Part shown: in pieces, positions 1 through 5,347 of the stretch | How the letters are laid out: each line of letters begins with the position of its first letter | How positions within the stretch are numbered: the stretch's first letter is position 1 | Source of the DNA: VAZQ01 sp035300505 | Lineage (GTDB): Bacteria; Pseudomonadota; Alphaproteobacteria; Rhizobiales; Xanthobacteraceae | NCBI GenBank assembly: GCA_035300505.1 | Contig: DATGVJ010000512.1 | Location: forward strand, 1-5,347 | Direction: 5' to 3' | Length of the DNA stretch: 5,347 bases | Program-made: the position numbers and the translations under genes | Notes under the pieces: model-generated | What the model saw: the letters and a program-made list of their open reading frames with translations, nothing else | Databases searched by the model: none | Told to the model about the DNA's origin: nothing

Positions 1-477
1 TACCGCGGCTGCTGGCACGAAGTTAGCCGGGGCTTCTTCTGCGGGTACCGTCATTATCTTCCCCGCCGAAAGGGCTTTACAACCCTAGGGCCTTCATCAC
101 CCACGCGGCATGGCTGGATCAGGCTTGCGCCCATTGTCCAAGATTCCCCACTGCTGCCTCCCGTAGGAGTTTGGGCCGTGTCTCAGTCCCAATGAGGCTG
201 ATCATCCTCTCAGACCAGCTACTGATCGTCGCCTTGGTGAGCCATTACCCCACCAACTAGCTAATCAGACGCGGGCCGATCCTTCAGCGATAAATCTTTC
301 TCCTTTCGGACGTATTCGGTATTAGCCCAAGTTTCCCTGGGTTGTTCCGAACTGAAGGGCACGTTCCCACGTGTTACTCTCCCGTCTGCCACTCTCGTAT
401 TGCTACGAGCGTTCGACTTGCATGTGTTAAGCCTGCCGCCAGCGTTCGCTCTGAGCCAGGATCAAACTCTCAAGTTG
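1..477 (-). rRNA. rrs: 16S ribosomal RNA, 5' portion (gene continues off the left edge)
   Basis: This is the 5' third of the small-subunit ribosomal RNA, read right to left. Visible landmarks are the universal AGAGTTTGATCCTGGCTCAG block (reverse complement at 451-470), the ACTCCTACGGGAGGCAGCAG block (reverse complement at 151-170) and the GTGCCAGCAGCCGCGGTA 530-loop segment at the left edge (1-18). The mature 5' end is placed at about 477 because the alphaproteobacterial 16S usually starts CAACTTGAGAG; processing could shift this by a few bases. The segment between the 338 and 530 landmarks is short, as expected for alphaproteobacteria, which have a reduced helix 17. Sequence such as GGAACAACCCAGGGAAACTTGG fits Hyphomicrobiales. 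The rest of 16S, the spacer tRNAs, 23S and 5S would lie left of the window. Identity is certain; the genus is not decided. Confidence 0.98.
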
Positions 478-722
478 GACGAGAATTTTAATCCGGCTGA
501 TCACAACGTTTTGACGAGGTCCCACCCGAATTTTGTGTGCGCTCGGCCGCGCGCGCATGCATCACTCACACGCTGTTACACGCGCTTGCACTGCATCGCC
601 TTCACGTCCGTCGCTTTCACGAACAGGGTGTTGACCAAAAACGTCGACCGCCGAAGTCTCTATCCGACCGCACCTCGACCCCAGACAAGCCCAAAAGAGG
701 ACAAGCCCAAGATCAAAGACGC

Positions 723-736
723 AGTCCGCAAGGACT
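723..736 (-). other. Small perfect hairpin in rRNA leader
   Basis: AGTCC, a four-base loop, then GGACT form a perfect five-pair stem; in the transcript the loop reads UUGC. It lies about 35 bases downstream of boxA and overlaps the conserved GGACGGCGGAGTCC segment, which could pair within itself instead (GGAC/GTCC). A role in antitermination complex assembly or leader folding is possible but inferred. Confidence 0.5.
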
Positions 737-770
737 CCGCCGTCCACGTTTCTCTTTCTTCCAATTCACT

Positions 771-782
771 TGTCAAACAGCC
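771..782 (-). promoter_or_regulatory. boxA antitermination element of the rrn leader
   Basis: Read on the minus strand the sequence is GGCTGTTTGACA. It resembles the bacterial rrn boxA (TGCTCTTTGACA or TGCTCTTTAACA), differing mainly by CTG for CTC. In the transcript boxA is bound by NusB-NusE and recruits the factors that make rRNA transcription resistant to Rho. The position supports the call: it sits in the leader between promoter and 16S, followed by the AAGTGAATTGGAAGAAAGAG segment that I recall as conserved in rhizobial leaders. A TTGACG at 792-797, just upstream of it on the same strand, has no matching -10 and is not read as a promoter. Confidence 0.75.
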
Positions 783-837
783 CGGGAGCGCGTCAACCCC
801 CCACACCCTATGGCAAGCCAAAGGGCCATCGAAGCAT

Positions 838-867
838 CAAAGCTCCCGACAACAATCGGAAGCTTTG
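838..867 (-). other. Leader stem-loop A (overlaps stem-loop B)
   Basis: CAAAGCT (838-844) pairs perfectly with AGCTTTG (861-867). After one C/A mismatch, CCGA (846-849) pairs with TCGG (856-859), leaving a six-base loop at 850-855. This gives 11 pairs with one mismatch. In the transcript the loop reads UUGUUG. No U-tract follows in the transcript, so it is not an intrinsic terminator. It shares 859-867 with the next hairpin, so the two cannot form together. Confidence 0.6.
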
Positions 868-891
868 TCACACTGGTCAGTGAGGAGCTTC
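859..891 (-). other. Leader stem-loop B (alternative to stem-loop A)
   Basis: GAAGCT (859-864) can pair with AGCTTC (886-891), and within it CACTG (871-875) pairs with CAGTG (878-882) around a two-base gap. The outer stem reuses the same arm as stem-loop A. Being closer to the promoter, B would be transcribed first and could be displaced once the distal arm of A appears. Function is unknown; the alternative pairing is only inferred from base complementarity. Confidence 0.4.
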
Positions 892-939
892 GAAGGCGCA
901 TCATCGCGCCGTCAAGCCGGCGGCGACGCCGTGTGCCGC

Positions 940-969
940 TATATAGGCTTCGCCCGAGGACGATGTCAA
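940..969 (-). promoter_or_regulatory. rrn promoter (sigma-70 type)
   Basis: On the minus strand a consensus -35 TTGACA (969 to 964) is followed, after 17 bases to CTATAT or 18 to TATATA, by a -10 at 946-940 in the context GCCTATATAGCGG. The GC-rich stretch right after the -10 resembles the discriminator of stringently controlled rRNA promoters. Transcription would start near 933 and run left into 16S. A near-consensus pair with correct spacing, in the right orientation and about 455 bases ahead of 16S, makes this the best promoter in the window. A second TTGACG at 910-915 lacks a -10 at proper distance. Confidence 0.8.
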
Positions 970-996
970 CACATTCAAATCCAAAAATACGGATTT
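970..996 (-). promoter_or_regulatory. Putative UP element / inverted repeat upstream of the rrn -35
   Basis: Directly upstream of the -35 the minus strand reads AAATCCGTATTTTTGGATTT and then GAATGTG. It is A/T-rich in a GC-rich context, as expected of an UP element contacted by the RNA polymerase alpha C-terminal domain. The same bases contain a six-pair inverted repeat, AAATCC (977-982) and GGATTT (991-996), eight bases apart, which could be a protein-binding site. Which of the two is meaningful cannot be decided from the sequence. Confidence 0.4.
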
Positions 997-1066
997 ATCG
1001 CGTTTCTGCGACAATCCGTTAACGACTTCCGCGCCGATAGGTTCCGAAGCTTGCCCGTGGCAACGC

Positions 1067-1103
1067 TTAATTTAAACTCAAGTATTTGATTATAAATATA
1101 TTT
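1067..1103. other. AT-rich block upstream of the rrn promoter
   Basis: This stretch of about 37 bases (ttaatttaaactcaa, then tatttgattataaatata) is strongly AT-rich in an otherwise GC-rich window. It lies about 100-135 bases upstream of the rrn -35. It includes TATAAT on the minus strand (1094 to 1089), but no -35 stands at the right distance (TCTAAT at 17 bases is poor). It may be a curved or nucleoid-protein-binding region that assists rRNA transcription, or an unrecognised promoter; both are inference. Confidence 0.35.
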
Positions 1104-1524
1104 CCAGCACAATTAGACGGCCGCAGGAGGGCACGGCCCCGCGTTTGTTGCCCTGCCCACGAGAAATCGAGGGCTGCCCTTTCGTCATCCGGCAACATTT
1201 GCGTCACAAATTCTACGTGGGATTGCGGGGATAAACGTCCCGGGAGCGATTGAGCACACACACAGATGGGAACGCCCGCACAACCTGATCTTATTGAAAA
1301 TGTGGGCAAGATTGGCCCGCCGCACTGCGGCCACATTCGTCCGCCGTTGTTGGGGATGTTGGTGGGAGGTGTCAGATCGGGGAGGGGTTTGCGTCAACGC
1401 ACAGATCGACGTCACGATTTTTGTCGGCACGGCGCTATCCGATACTTACACTGGAGAAAACGAATCAACGTGGCACGCCTTCTGCGGGCCGCGTGGCGAG
1501 GGGTTCTGCACGGCATGAGCGGCA

Positions 1525-1579
1525 AGCTTGTCAGAGGCGAGCTTGTCACTTAGGGGCTTTCACTTGGGGCTCATGTCAC
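1525..1579. repeat. Cluster of short direct repeats
   Basis: AGCTTGTCA occurs at 1525-1533 and again at 1540-1548 (15-base period). It is followed by CACTTAGGGGCT (1547-1558) and a near copy, CACTTGGGGCT (1561-1571); TGTCAC appears at 1544-1549 and 1574-1579. The copies are too short and irregular for a known repeat family. They may be slippage products or operator half-sites for the peptidase gene. Confidence 0.35.
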
Positions 1580-1717
1580 ATACGGGATTTAGGATGGGGC
1601 GTAGGGACTAGCGTGCATCTTAGTCTTGTTGGTCTTGCGAGACGTTATTCTTGGCAGGGCTCAATTAGCGTAAGGCCGAAAGTCTTTACGTGAGACATTG
1701 CGTAACCGGTGATGTTC

Positions 1718-1723
1718 AAGGAG
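1718..1723 (+). promoter_or_regulatory. Ribosome binding site for the M23 peptidase
   Basis: AAGGAG lies 10 bases before the GTG at 1734 and supports that start. A second purine run, GGAGGGGG at 1744-1751, stands 9 bases before an in-frame TTG at 1761, so a start nine codons further in is also possible. Confidence 0.6.
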
Positions 1724-1733
1724 CCGGGGCGCA

Positions 1734-3761
1734 GTGGGAAGTCGGAGGGGGACGACGATCTTGGACCACGGAAAACGGCGCGGCGCATATCGGTCTGCCT
1801 TGGATGCCGAGCGTATTGACCTCGGCAACGAGCCCCCGATGTCGGTGGATGGCGAAACGAATGACTTCGTCGATCGCCGGCGTATTTCGGTACAATGGTT
1901 TTCAGGAACAATTCTGACAGGACTTTGCGGCGCAGCCCTGATGGGCGGCGCCGTTTTCGCGTCGCTCGATGGACAAACCAATTTTGCAACTGTTCCCGAG
2001 CGCGTCGAGCTTGCGCTCCGCGCCACTCTCGGTGGTGATCGTGCTTCGGGCGGCACGCGCAAAGCCGATCGTCTGCCGCCGGCCGTCGAACAAAATAGCC
2101 TGCGCCGAACATTCCCGATGACGACCACGGTCCGCGGGGCCAACAATCGCGAAATTCTACGGGTACGCCCATTTGTGCGGATCGCAGGAAACCTCTCCCT
2201 TTCCGTGTCCGAATTATCTGCCAACATCCCGCCGTTCAATCCGCAGAAAACGATGCTGGCCGAATCCGCCGCCGGTACAACGGGGGGCGAAGACGCTCCC
2301 ACCGGCGAAGCAGACGCCGAAGTGTCGTTCATCACGCGCGATCTTGGCAGTGTGCTACCGCGCGCGAAGATAGCGGCGGTTCTGCCGATCGACGATGTCA
2401 TTGCCCGTGTCCGCGATATCGCAATGTTGTCAGGCAATGCTCCACCGCGCGGACAGGGTCCAGACCCACGCTCCACCGCCAGACTTGCTTATGCGGCAGA
2501 GGGAACGCCTGATCCATATGTGGGTTTTGAATCGCGCATGATACCGGAGAACGTCACGCTGCTGCCGAAGACGGCCTCGCAGGCGACCGGCGGCAACGAC
2601 TGGAGCGAGAAATCCATCTCACTCAAGAAAGGCGATTCGATCTCAAACCTATTGCGTGATCTCGGGGCCAAGCCGGAGGATATCAAGGCAATCACGGCGG
2701 CGCTCGGCGCCCGCGGCAAGGATGGAACGGCAAAAGAAGGTCAGAAGCTGCGGGTATTGCAATCGCCTTCCGTCGACGGCAAGCGGGCGCCGCTGGTTCG
2801 GGTGATCGTCGCAAATGACAGCAGCATAGAGGCCGTCGCGGCCTTGTCCGACCAAGGTAAATATGTTGCCGTTGACGTTCGCAGCATGGACACCGACGTT
2901 GCACATGCGCGAGACGAAGACGAAGACGACGGCAAGGGCGTGCGCCTCTATCAGAGCATCTATGAGACCGCGCTTCGCAATCAGGTACCGCGCACAACCA
3001 TCGACGACCTCATCCGCATCTATTCCTACGACATCGATTTCCAGCGCAAGGTCAATCCTGGCGATTCATTCGAGCTGCTTTACGCCGGCGAAGAAGAAGC
3101 CACCGGCACCAAGGCCGAAGTCCTTTACGCCTCGCTGACGACCGGAGGCGAAACCCGCAAGTTCTATCGCTACCAGTCGACCGACGACGGTGTCGTCGAT
3201 TTCTATGACGACACCGGCAAGAGCGCGAAGAAATTCCTCGTTCGCAAGCCACTTGCCGAAGGTCAAATGACCTCCCCGTTCGGCTCGCGCAACCATCCCG
3301 TCCTGCACTATACACGCATGCACACCGGCCTGGACTGGGCGTCCCCGATGGGCACTCCGATCTACGCCTCGGGCAATGGCACGATCGAAAAGGTCGGCTG
3401 GGAAGGCGGTTACGGGAAATATATCCGAATCAGCCACGCCAACGGTTATGCAACAGGCTACGGCCACATGTCTGCCTTTGCGCGCAATATCGTAGAAGGC
3501 AAGAAGGTGCGCCAAGGCCAGATCATCGGCTATGTGGGCTCGACCGGCCTCTCGACCGGGGCCCATCTGCACTATGAGATTCTGATCAATGGCCGTTTCG
3601 TCGACCCGATGAAAATCAAACTGCCTCGCGGTCGCGTCCTCGAAGGTCAGTTGCTGACGGCGTTTGAACAGGAGCGTACGCGGCTCGACGGCATGATGAA
3701 CAGCGTCGCGACCGCCGGCCGGGCGCCGCCACGCTTCGCGCTGGGTTCGGCGAGCCGCTAG
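1734..3761 (+). CDS. Membrane-anchored M23 family peptidoglycan endopeptidase (MepM-like)
   Basis: This 675-residue protein is predicted to cleave peptide cross-links of murein in the periplasm during growth or division. A basic N-terminus (RRR at 48-50) precedes one hydrophobic segment at about 55-77, fitting a type II membrane anchor. Residues 80-290 form a low-complexity, Pro/Ala-rich linker. Residues 290-344 (SISLKKGDSISNLL...) look like a LysM/OapA-type domain, and about 402-470 a Csd3_N2-like domain that guards the active site in MepM relatives. The M23 (LytM) domain spans about 505-632. By analogy with LytM, H530, D534 (HTGLD) and H613 (HLH) bind zinc, and H578 (GYGHM) and H611 assist catalysis. 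All are present, so the enzyme should be active, unlike EnvC/NlpD-type activators. An acidic run (DEDEDD, 394-399) sits between the middle domains. The start is GTG at 1734, backed by AAGGAG; TTG at 1761 is an alternative. It is larger than E. coli MepM (about 440 residues) because of the linker. It stands alone, divergent from rrn and convergent with the ABC gene. The exact bond cleaved is inferred. Confidence 0.93.
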   Translation: MGSRRGTTILDHGKRRGAYRSALDAERIDLGNEPPMSVDGETNDFVDRRRISVQWFSGTILTGLCGAALMGGAVFASLDGQTNFATVPERVELALRATLGGDRASGGTRKADRLPPAVEQNSLRRTFPMTTTVRGANNREILRVRPFVRIAGNLSLSVSELSANIPPFNPQKTMLAESAAGTTGGEDAPTGEADAEVSFITRDLGSVLPRAKIAAVLPIDDVIARVRDIAMLSGNAPPRGQGPDPRSTARLAYAAEGTPDPYVGFESRMIPENVTLLPKTASQATGGNDWSEKSISLKKGDSISNLLRDLGAKPEDIKAITAALGARGKDGTAKEGQKLRVLQSPSVDGKRAPLVRVIVANDSSIEAVAALSDQGKYVAVDVRSMDTDVAHARDEDEDDGKGVRLYQSIYETALRNQVPRTTIDDLIRIYSYDIDFQRKVNPGDSFELLYAGEEEATGTKAEVLYASLTTGGETRKFYRYQSTDDGVVDFYDDTGKSAKKFLVRKPLAEGQMTSPFGSRNHPVLHYTRMHTGLDWASPMGTPIYASGNGTIEKVGWEGGYGKYIRISHANGYATGYGHMSAFARNIVEGKKVRQGQIIGYVGSTGLSTGAHLHYEILINGRFVDPMKIKLPRGRVLEGQLLTAFEQERTRLDGMMNSVATAGRAPPRFALGSASR

Positions 3762-3803
3762 TGTTCCGACTCTAACAGGTTCCCGGTCTTGTTGGCTTCC
3801 GTG

Positions 3804-3814
3804 AGTGAGTCACT
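3804..3814. repeat. Short palindrome after the M23 stop codon
   Basis: AGTGA-G-TCACT is a perfect 11-base palindrome 43 bases after the peptidase stop. It has no T-tract and a one-base centre, so it cannot be a simple terminator hairpin. It could be an operator-like site or chance. Confidence 0.25.
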
Positions 3815-3828
3815 GAACGATCAACGAA

Positions 3829-3873
3829 CTCGGTCGACTCCCTCTCCCCAAAGGGGAGAGGGAACAGACCGAG
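3829..3873. repeat. 45-bp REP-like inverted repeat between convergent genes
   Basis: The inner arms TCCCTCTCCCC (3839-3849) and GGGGAGAGGGA (3853-3863) pair perfectly over 11 bases around an AAA loop. After a symmetric three-by-three mismatch (GAC/ACA), outer arms CTCGGTC (3829-3835) and GACCGAG (3867-3873) add seven more pairs. The CCCTCTCCCC...GGGGAGAGGG core is, from memory, a very common dispersed intergenic palindrome in rhizobial genomes. It sits between two convergent stop codons (3761 and 3930), where such elements usually occur. Neither strand has a following T-run, so it is not a classical intrinsic terminator, though so stable a hairpin could protect or end both messages. Its dispersed copy number cannot be seen here. 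Confidence 0.75.
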
Positions 3874-3929
3874 CCAGCCTCGCGGCCATCGACTCACAAC
3901 TTCCGGAATCTTTCGTCAGCGCCGGAACA

Positions 3930-5282
3930 CTAATGCCCGGCCATGTGCCGCCCGATCTCGGTCAGGTCCGCCTCGCTCGAGCGGGCTTCATAGACGAATT
4001 GGCCATTGAATATTACCAGGATTCGATCGGCGAGTTCGAGTAGCTCGTCAAGGTCTTCACTCACCAGCAGCACGGCGGCACCGCGGTTGCGCACCGCCAT
4101 GATCTCGGCGTGGATCTGCGCCACCGAGGCAAAATCCAGCCCGAAGCAGGGATTTGCTGCAATCATGATATCCACATCGCTGCCAAGTTCCCGCGCCAGC
4201 ACCACGCGCTGGACATTACCACCGGAAAGTTCGCCAATCGGAGTATCGTAAGTGCGGGTCTTGATCTTGAATTGATCAATCTGCTCCCCTGCCCGCTCAC
4301 GAAATCGAGCACGATTCAGCCACCAGCCGCCAAGCGCGAAGGGTTGCCGATCGAAGTCCCGGAACGCGAGGTTATCGGCGACACTCATGCGCGTAACGCA
4401 GGCATTCTTCAGCGGCTCTTCGGGAAGACATGAAAGTCTGTGACGGCGCATCTCCTCGCGTGTTGCCTGGTAGAGTTCCCCGCCCACACGAATTTCCCCG
4501 CCCTCCGGCTCGCGCTGACCGGCGAGCACTTCGACGAGCTGGCGCTGGCCATTGCCCGATACGCCCGCAATGCCGACGATTTCGCCGGAATGGATGGTAA
4601 GGGACGCATTGCGCACCGCCGGCTGGCCATCATCGTTCAATGCATCGAGTCCGCTGATTGTAAGTCGCGGTGATCCGAACGCGCCGGCCCGTGCCGGTTG
4701 AACGGTCAGCTCTTCGGCGCCGATCATCGCGCGTGCCATATCGTCTGGCGTCAACGTCTTGACCTTGCCTTGTCCGGCGAGCTTGCCGCGGCGGAGGATC
4801 GTCACTTCGTCTGCAAACGACATCACCTCGCGGAACTTGTGGGTGATCATCAAGATGGTAAGTTCGCCTTTGGTCACGAGGTCGCGCAGCATTCCGAGGA
4901 CTTCATCGGCCTCTCGTGGCGTCAATACCGACGTCGGCTCATCGAGGATGAGGAATCGGCGCTTGAGGTAGAGCTGCTTGAGGATCTCGCATTTCTGCCG
5001 CTCGCCGGCGGAAATATCCGAGACTTTCGCGCCCAGCGGCACGCGAAACGGCATGGTGTCGAGAAACGCTTCGAGTTCCGTGGTCTGCGCGCGCCAATCG
5101 ACCACCCGCGACACCACGTCCCGTCCAAGCACGAAATTTTCGGTCACCGTCATCGCGGGCACGAGCGTGAAATGCTGATAGACCATCCCGAGACCGAGCG
5201 CGTGGGCAGCACGAGGATTGCTGATCGGTTGCTCATGGTCGCCGACAATAACGCCGCCTTCGTCCGGCTGGTAATAACCCAT
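3930..5282 (-). CDS. ABC importer ATP-binding protein, tandem nucleotide-binding domains (main open part of an interrupted gene)
   Basis: This is the 450-codon open part of a double ATPase that would power a nucleoside or simple-sugar importer of the BmpA/Med-associated (YufO/NupO) type at the inner membrane. Numbering from the ATG at 5282, domain 1 shows the Q-loop (Q36 in MVYQHFTL), signature SAGERQ (91-96), Walker B FLILDEP (110-116) and H-loop H148. Its Walker A lies upstream, beyond an in-frame TGA. Domain 2 (about 206-445) has a degenerate Walker A (GVSGNGQRQ, 240-248), signature LSGGN (352-356), a Walker B region IMIAANP (372-378) followed by FGLDFASV, and SED (408-410) in place of the usual H-loop histidine. 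Degeneracy in domain 2 is normal for this family. The 5282 ATG is just the first Met after the stop, aligns with the family interior (MGYYQPDEGG), and is unlikely to be a true start. A product starting there would lack the only canonical Walker A. The 450 codons carry no other lesion. No permease gene follows; it ends its transcription unit. Substrate is not determined. Confidence 0.9.
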   Translation of the reverse strand: MGYYQPDEGGVIVGDHEQPISNPRAAHALGLGMVYQHFTLVPAMTVTENFVLGRDVVSRVVDWRAQTTELEAFLDTMPFRVPLGAKVSDISAGERQKCEILKQLYLKRRFLILDEPTSVLTPREADEVLGMLRDLVTKGELTILMITHKFREVMSFADEVTILRRGKLAGQGKVKTLTPDDMARAMIGAEELTVQPARAGAFGSPRLTISGLDALNDDGQPAVRNASLTIHSGEIVGIAGVSGNGQRQLVEVLAGQREPEGGEIRVGGELYQATREEMRRHRLSCLPEEPLKNACVTRMSVADNLAFRDFDRQPFALGGWWLNRARFRERAGEQIDQFKIKTRTYDTPIGELSGGNVQRVVLARELGSDVDIMIAANPCFGLDFASVAQIHAEIMAVRNRGAAVLLVSEDLDELLELADRILVIFNGQFVYEARSSEADLTEIGRHMAGH

Positions 5283-5347
5283 GATTCACTTGACCAGGGT
5301 GCTCTTGCCGGCGCCGTTTTCACCGAGAAGCGCATGGACGCTTCCTG
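5283..5347 (-). pseudogene. 5' fragment of the same ABC ATPase gene with Walker A, ended by in-frame TGA; continues off the right edge
   Basis: In the same frame as the downstream ATPase, the minus strand encodes GSVHALLGENGAGKSTLVK, then TGA (5288-5286), then I and the MGYYQPDEGG of the main open part. GENGAGKST is a canonical Walker A, and no bases are missing or extra around the stop. The interruption is therefore a nonsense codon, not a frameshift. From memory, relatives often carry Cys at this place (VKCIMGYY); TGC or TGT to TGA is a single-base change. The true start codon lies right of the window. As written, the gene makes only a truncated peptide. The alternatives are a sequencing or assembly error or, less likely, recoding of the UGA. 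Confidence 0.8.

Larger units (their letters stand above)
478..933 (-). other. rRNA operon leader (transcribed spacer upstream of 16S)
   Basis: This stretch of about 455 bases lies between the inferred transcription start (about 7 bases after the -10 box) and the 16S 5' end. It would be transcribed and then removed during rRNA maturation. In transcription order it holds two overlapping hairpins (891-838), a boxA (782-771), an A/G-rich AGAAAGAGAAACG segment and a small hairpin (736-723). It ends in TTAAAATTCTCGTCC just before 16S, a tail I recall from leaders of Bradyrhizobium relatives. Open frames that cross it on either strand start inside 16S or have arginine-rich, low-complexity composition, so I do not regard them as genes. 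The RNase III processing stem would need pairing with sequence beyond the 16S 3' end, which is not in the window. Confidence 0.8.
997..1717. other. Long non-coding divergent spacer; no gene supported
   Basis: About 720 bases separate the leftward rrn promoter from the rightward peptidase gene. Several open frames of 74-95 codons cross it on both strands, but they overlap each other, lack a convincing Shine-Dalgarno sequence and encode Arg/Cys/Trp-rich sequence with no recognisable domain. I see no tRNA cloverleaf, no IS ends and no clear sigma-70 promoter for the peptidase. The promoter of the downstream gene should lie here. Contents worth noting are the AT-rich block at 1067-1103 and the short direct repeats at 1525-1579. 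Confidence 0.6.

Noticed and set aside
792..797. TTGACG in the leader as a second rrn promoter
   Set aside because: No -10-like hexamer at 16-18 bases; the downstream sequence is the boxA region.
400..1089. Plus-strand open frame of 229 codons, plus a 161-codon frame (537-1022) and a minus-strand 61-codon frame (562-747)
   Set aside because: They overlap the 16S 5' end, leader and rrn promoter, have no recognisable domain, and show Arg/Ser/His-rich composition typical of chance frames in GC-rich non-coding DNA.
1067..1693. Overlapping open frames of 74-95 codons in the divergent spacer on both strands
   Set aside because: No convincing ribosome binding site or domain; the frames contradict one another and are rich in Cys, Trp and Arg.
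1661..2476. Minus-strand open frame of 271 codons opposite the M23 gene, and a 168-codon one at 3066-3572
   Set aside because: Antisense shadows of a well-supported coding sequence; Arg/Ser/Pro-rich with no domain.
3901..3927. TTCCGG...CCGGAA inverted repeat just after the ABC stop codon as an intrinsic terminator
   Set aside because: Six pairs around a 15-base loop with no T-run after it on the minus strand; too weak to call.
3789..4043. Plus-strand 84-codon frame across the convergent spacer
   Set aside because: It runs through the REP-like palindrome and into the antisense of the ABC gene's 3' end; no domain or ribosome binding site.
5240..5288. Selenocysteine insertion at the TGA of the ABC gene
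   Set aside because: No convincing SECIS-type hairpin follows, and I know of no selenoprotein in this ATPase family; kept only as an outside possibility.

Overview
The window looks like a chromosomal piece of a high-GC alphaproteobacterium of the order Hyphomicrobiales, probably on the Nitrobacteraceae/Xanthobacteraceae side. This rests on three things. The 16S rRNA 5' portion has typical alphaproteobacterial sequence. The rRNA leader has the boxA followed by an AAGAAAGAGAAACGTGGACGG-type segment that I recall from Bradyrhizobium relatives. The peptidase gene has an N-terminus (VQWFSGTILTGLCGAALMGG) of a kind I recall from Bradyrhizobium/Rhodopseudomonas proteins. The genus cannot be decided from here.

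Layout from left to right: (1) 1-477, minus strand: the 5' third of a 16S rRNA gene, which runs out of the window on the left. (2) 478-969, minus strand: the rrn leader and promoter, with a strong -35/-10 pair at 940-969, an A/T-rich upstream element, several hairpins and a boxA antitermination signal. (3) 970-1733: a long non-coding divergent spacer with an AT-rich block and small direct repeats but no gene I can support. (4) 1734-3761, plus strand: a 675-residue membrane-anchored M23 peptidoglycan endopeptidase with MepM-like architecture and a complete active site. (5) 3762-3929: a convergent spacer holding a 45-bp near-perfect inverted repeat of REP/dispersed-repeat type. (6) 3930 to the right edge, minus strand: a tandem-domain ABC transporter ATPase of the kind that pairs with BmpA/Med-type nucleoside or simple-sugar importers. 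Its frame is broken by one TGA codon just after Walker A of the first domain.

The three transcription units are not functionally linked in any obvious way: a ribosomal operon, an autonomous cell-wall hydrolase, and one component of an importer whose permeases and binding protein are not in the window. I see no defence system, mobile element, CRISPR array or clearly novel multi-gene system. The observation most worth a second look is the in-frame TGA in an otherwise intact ABC ATPase. The set of mutually exclusive hairpins in the rRNA leader comes next.
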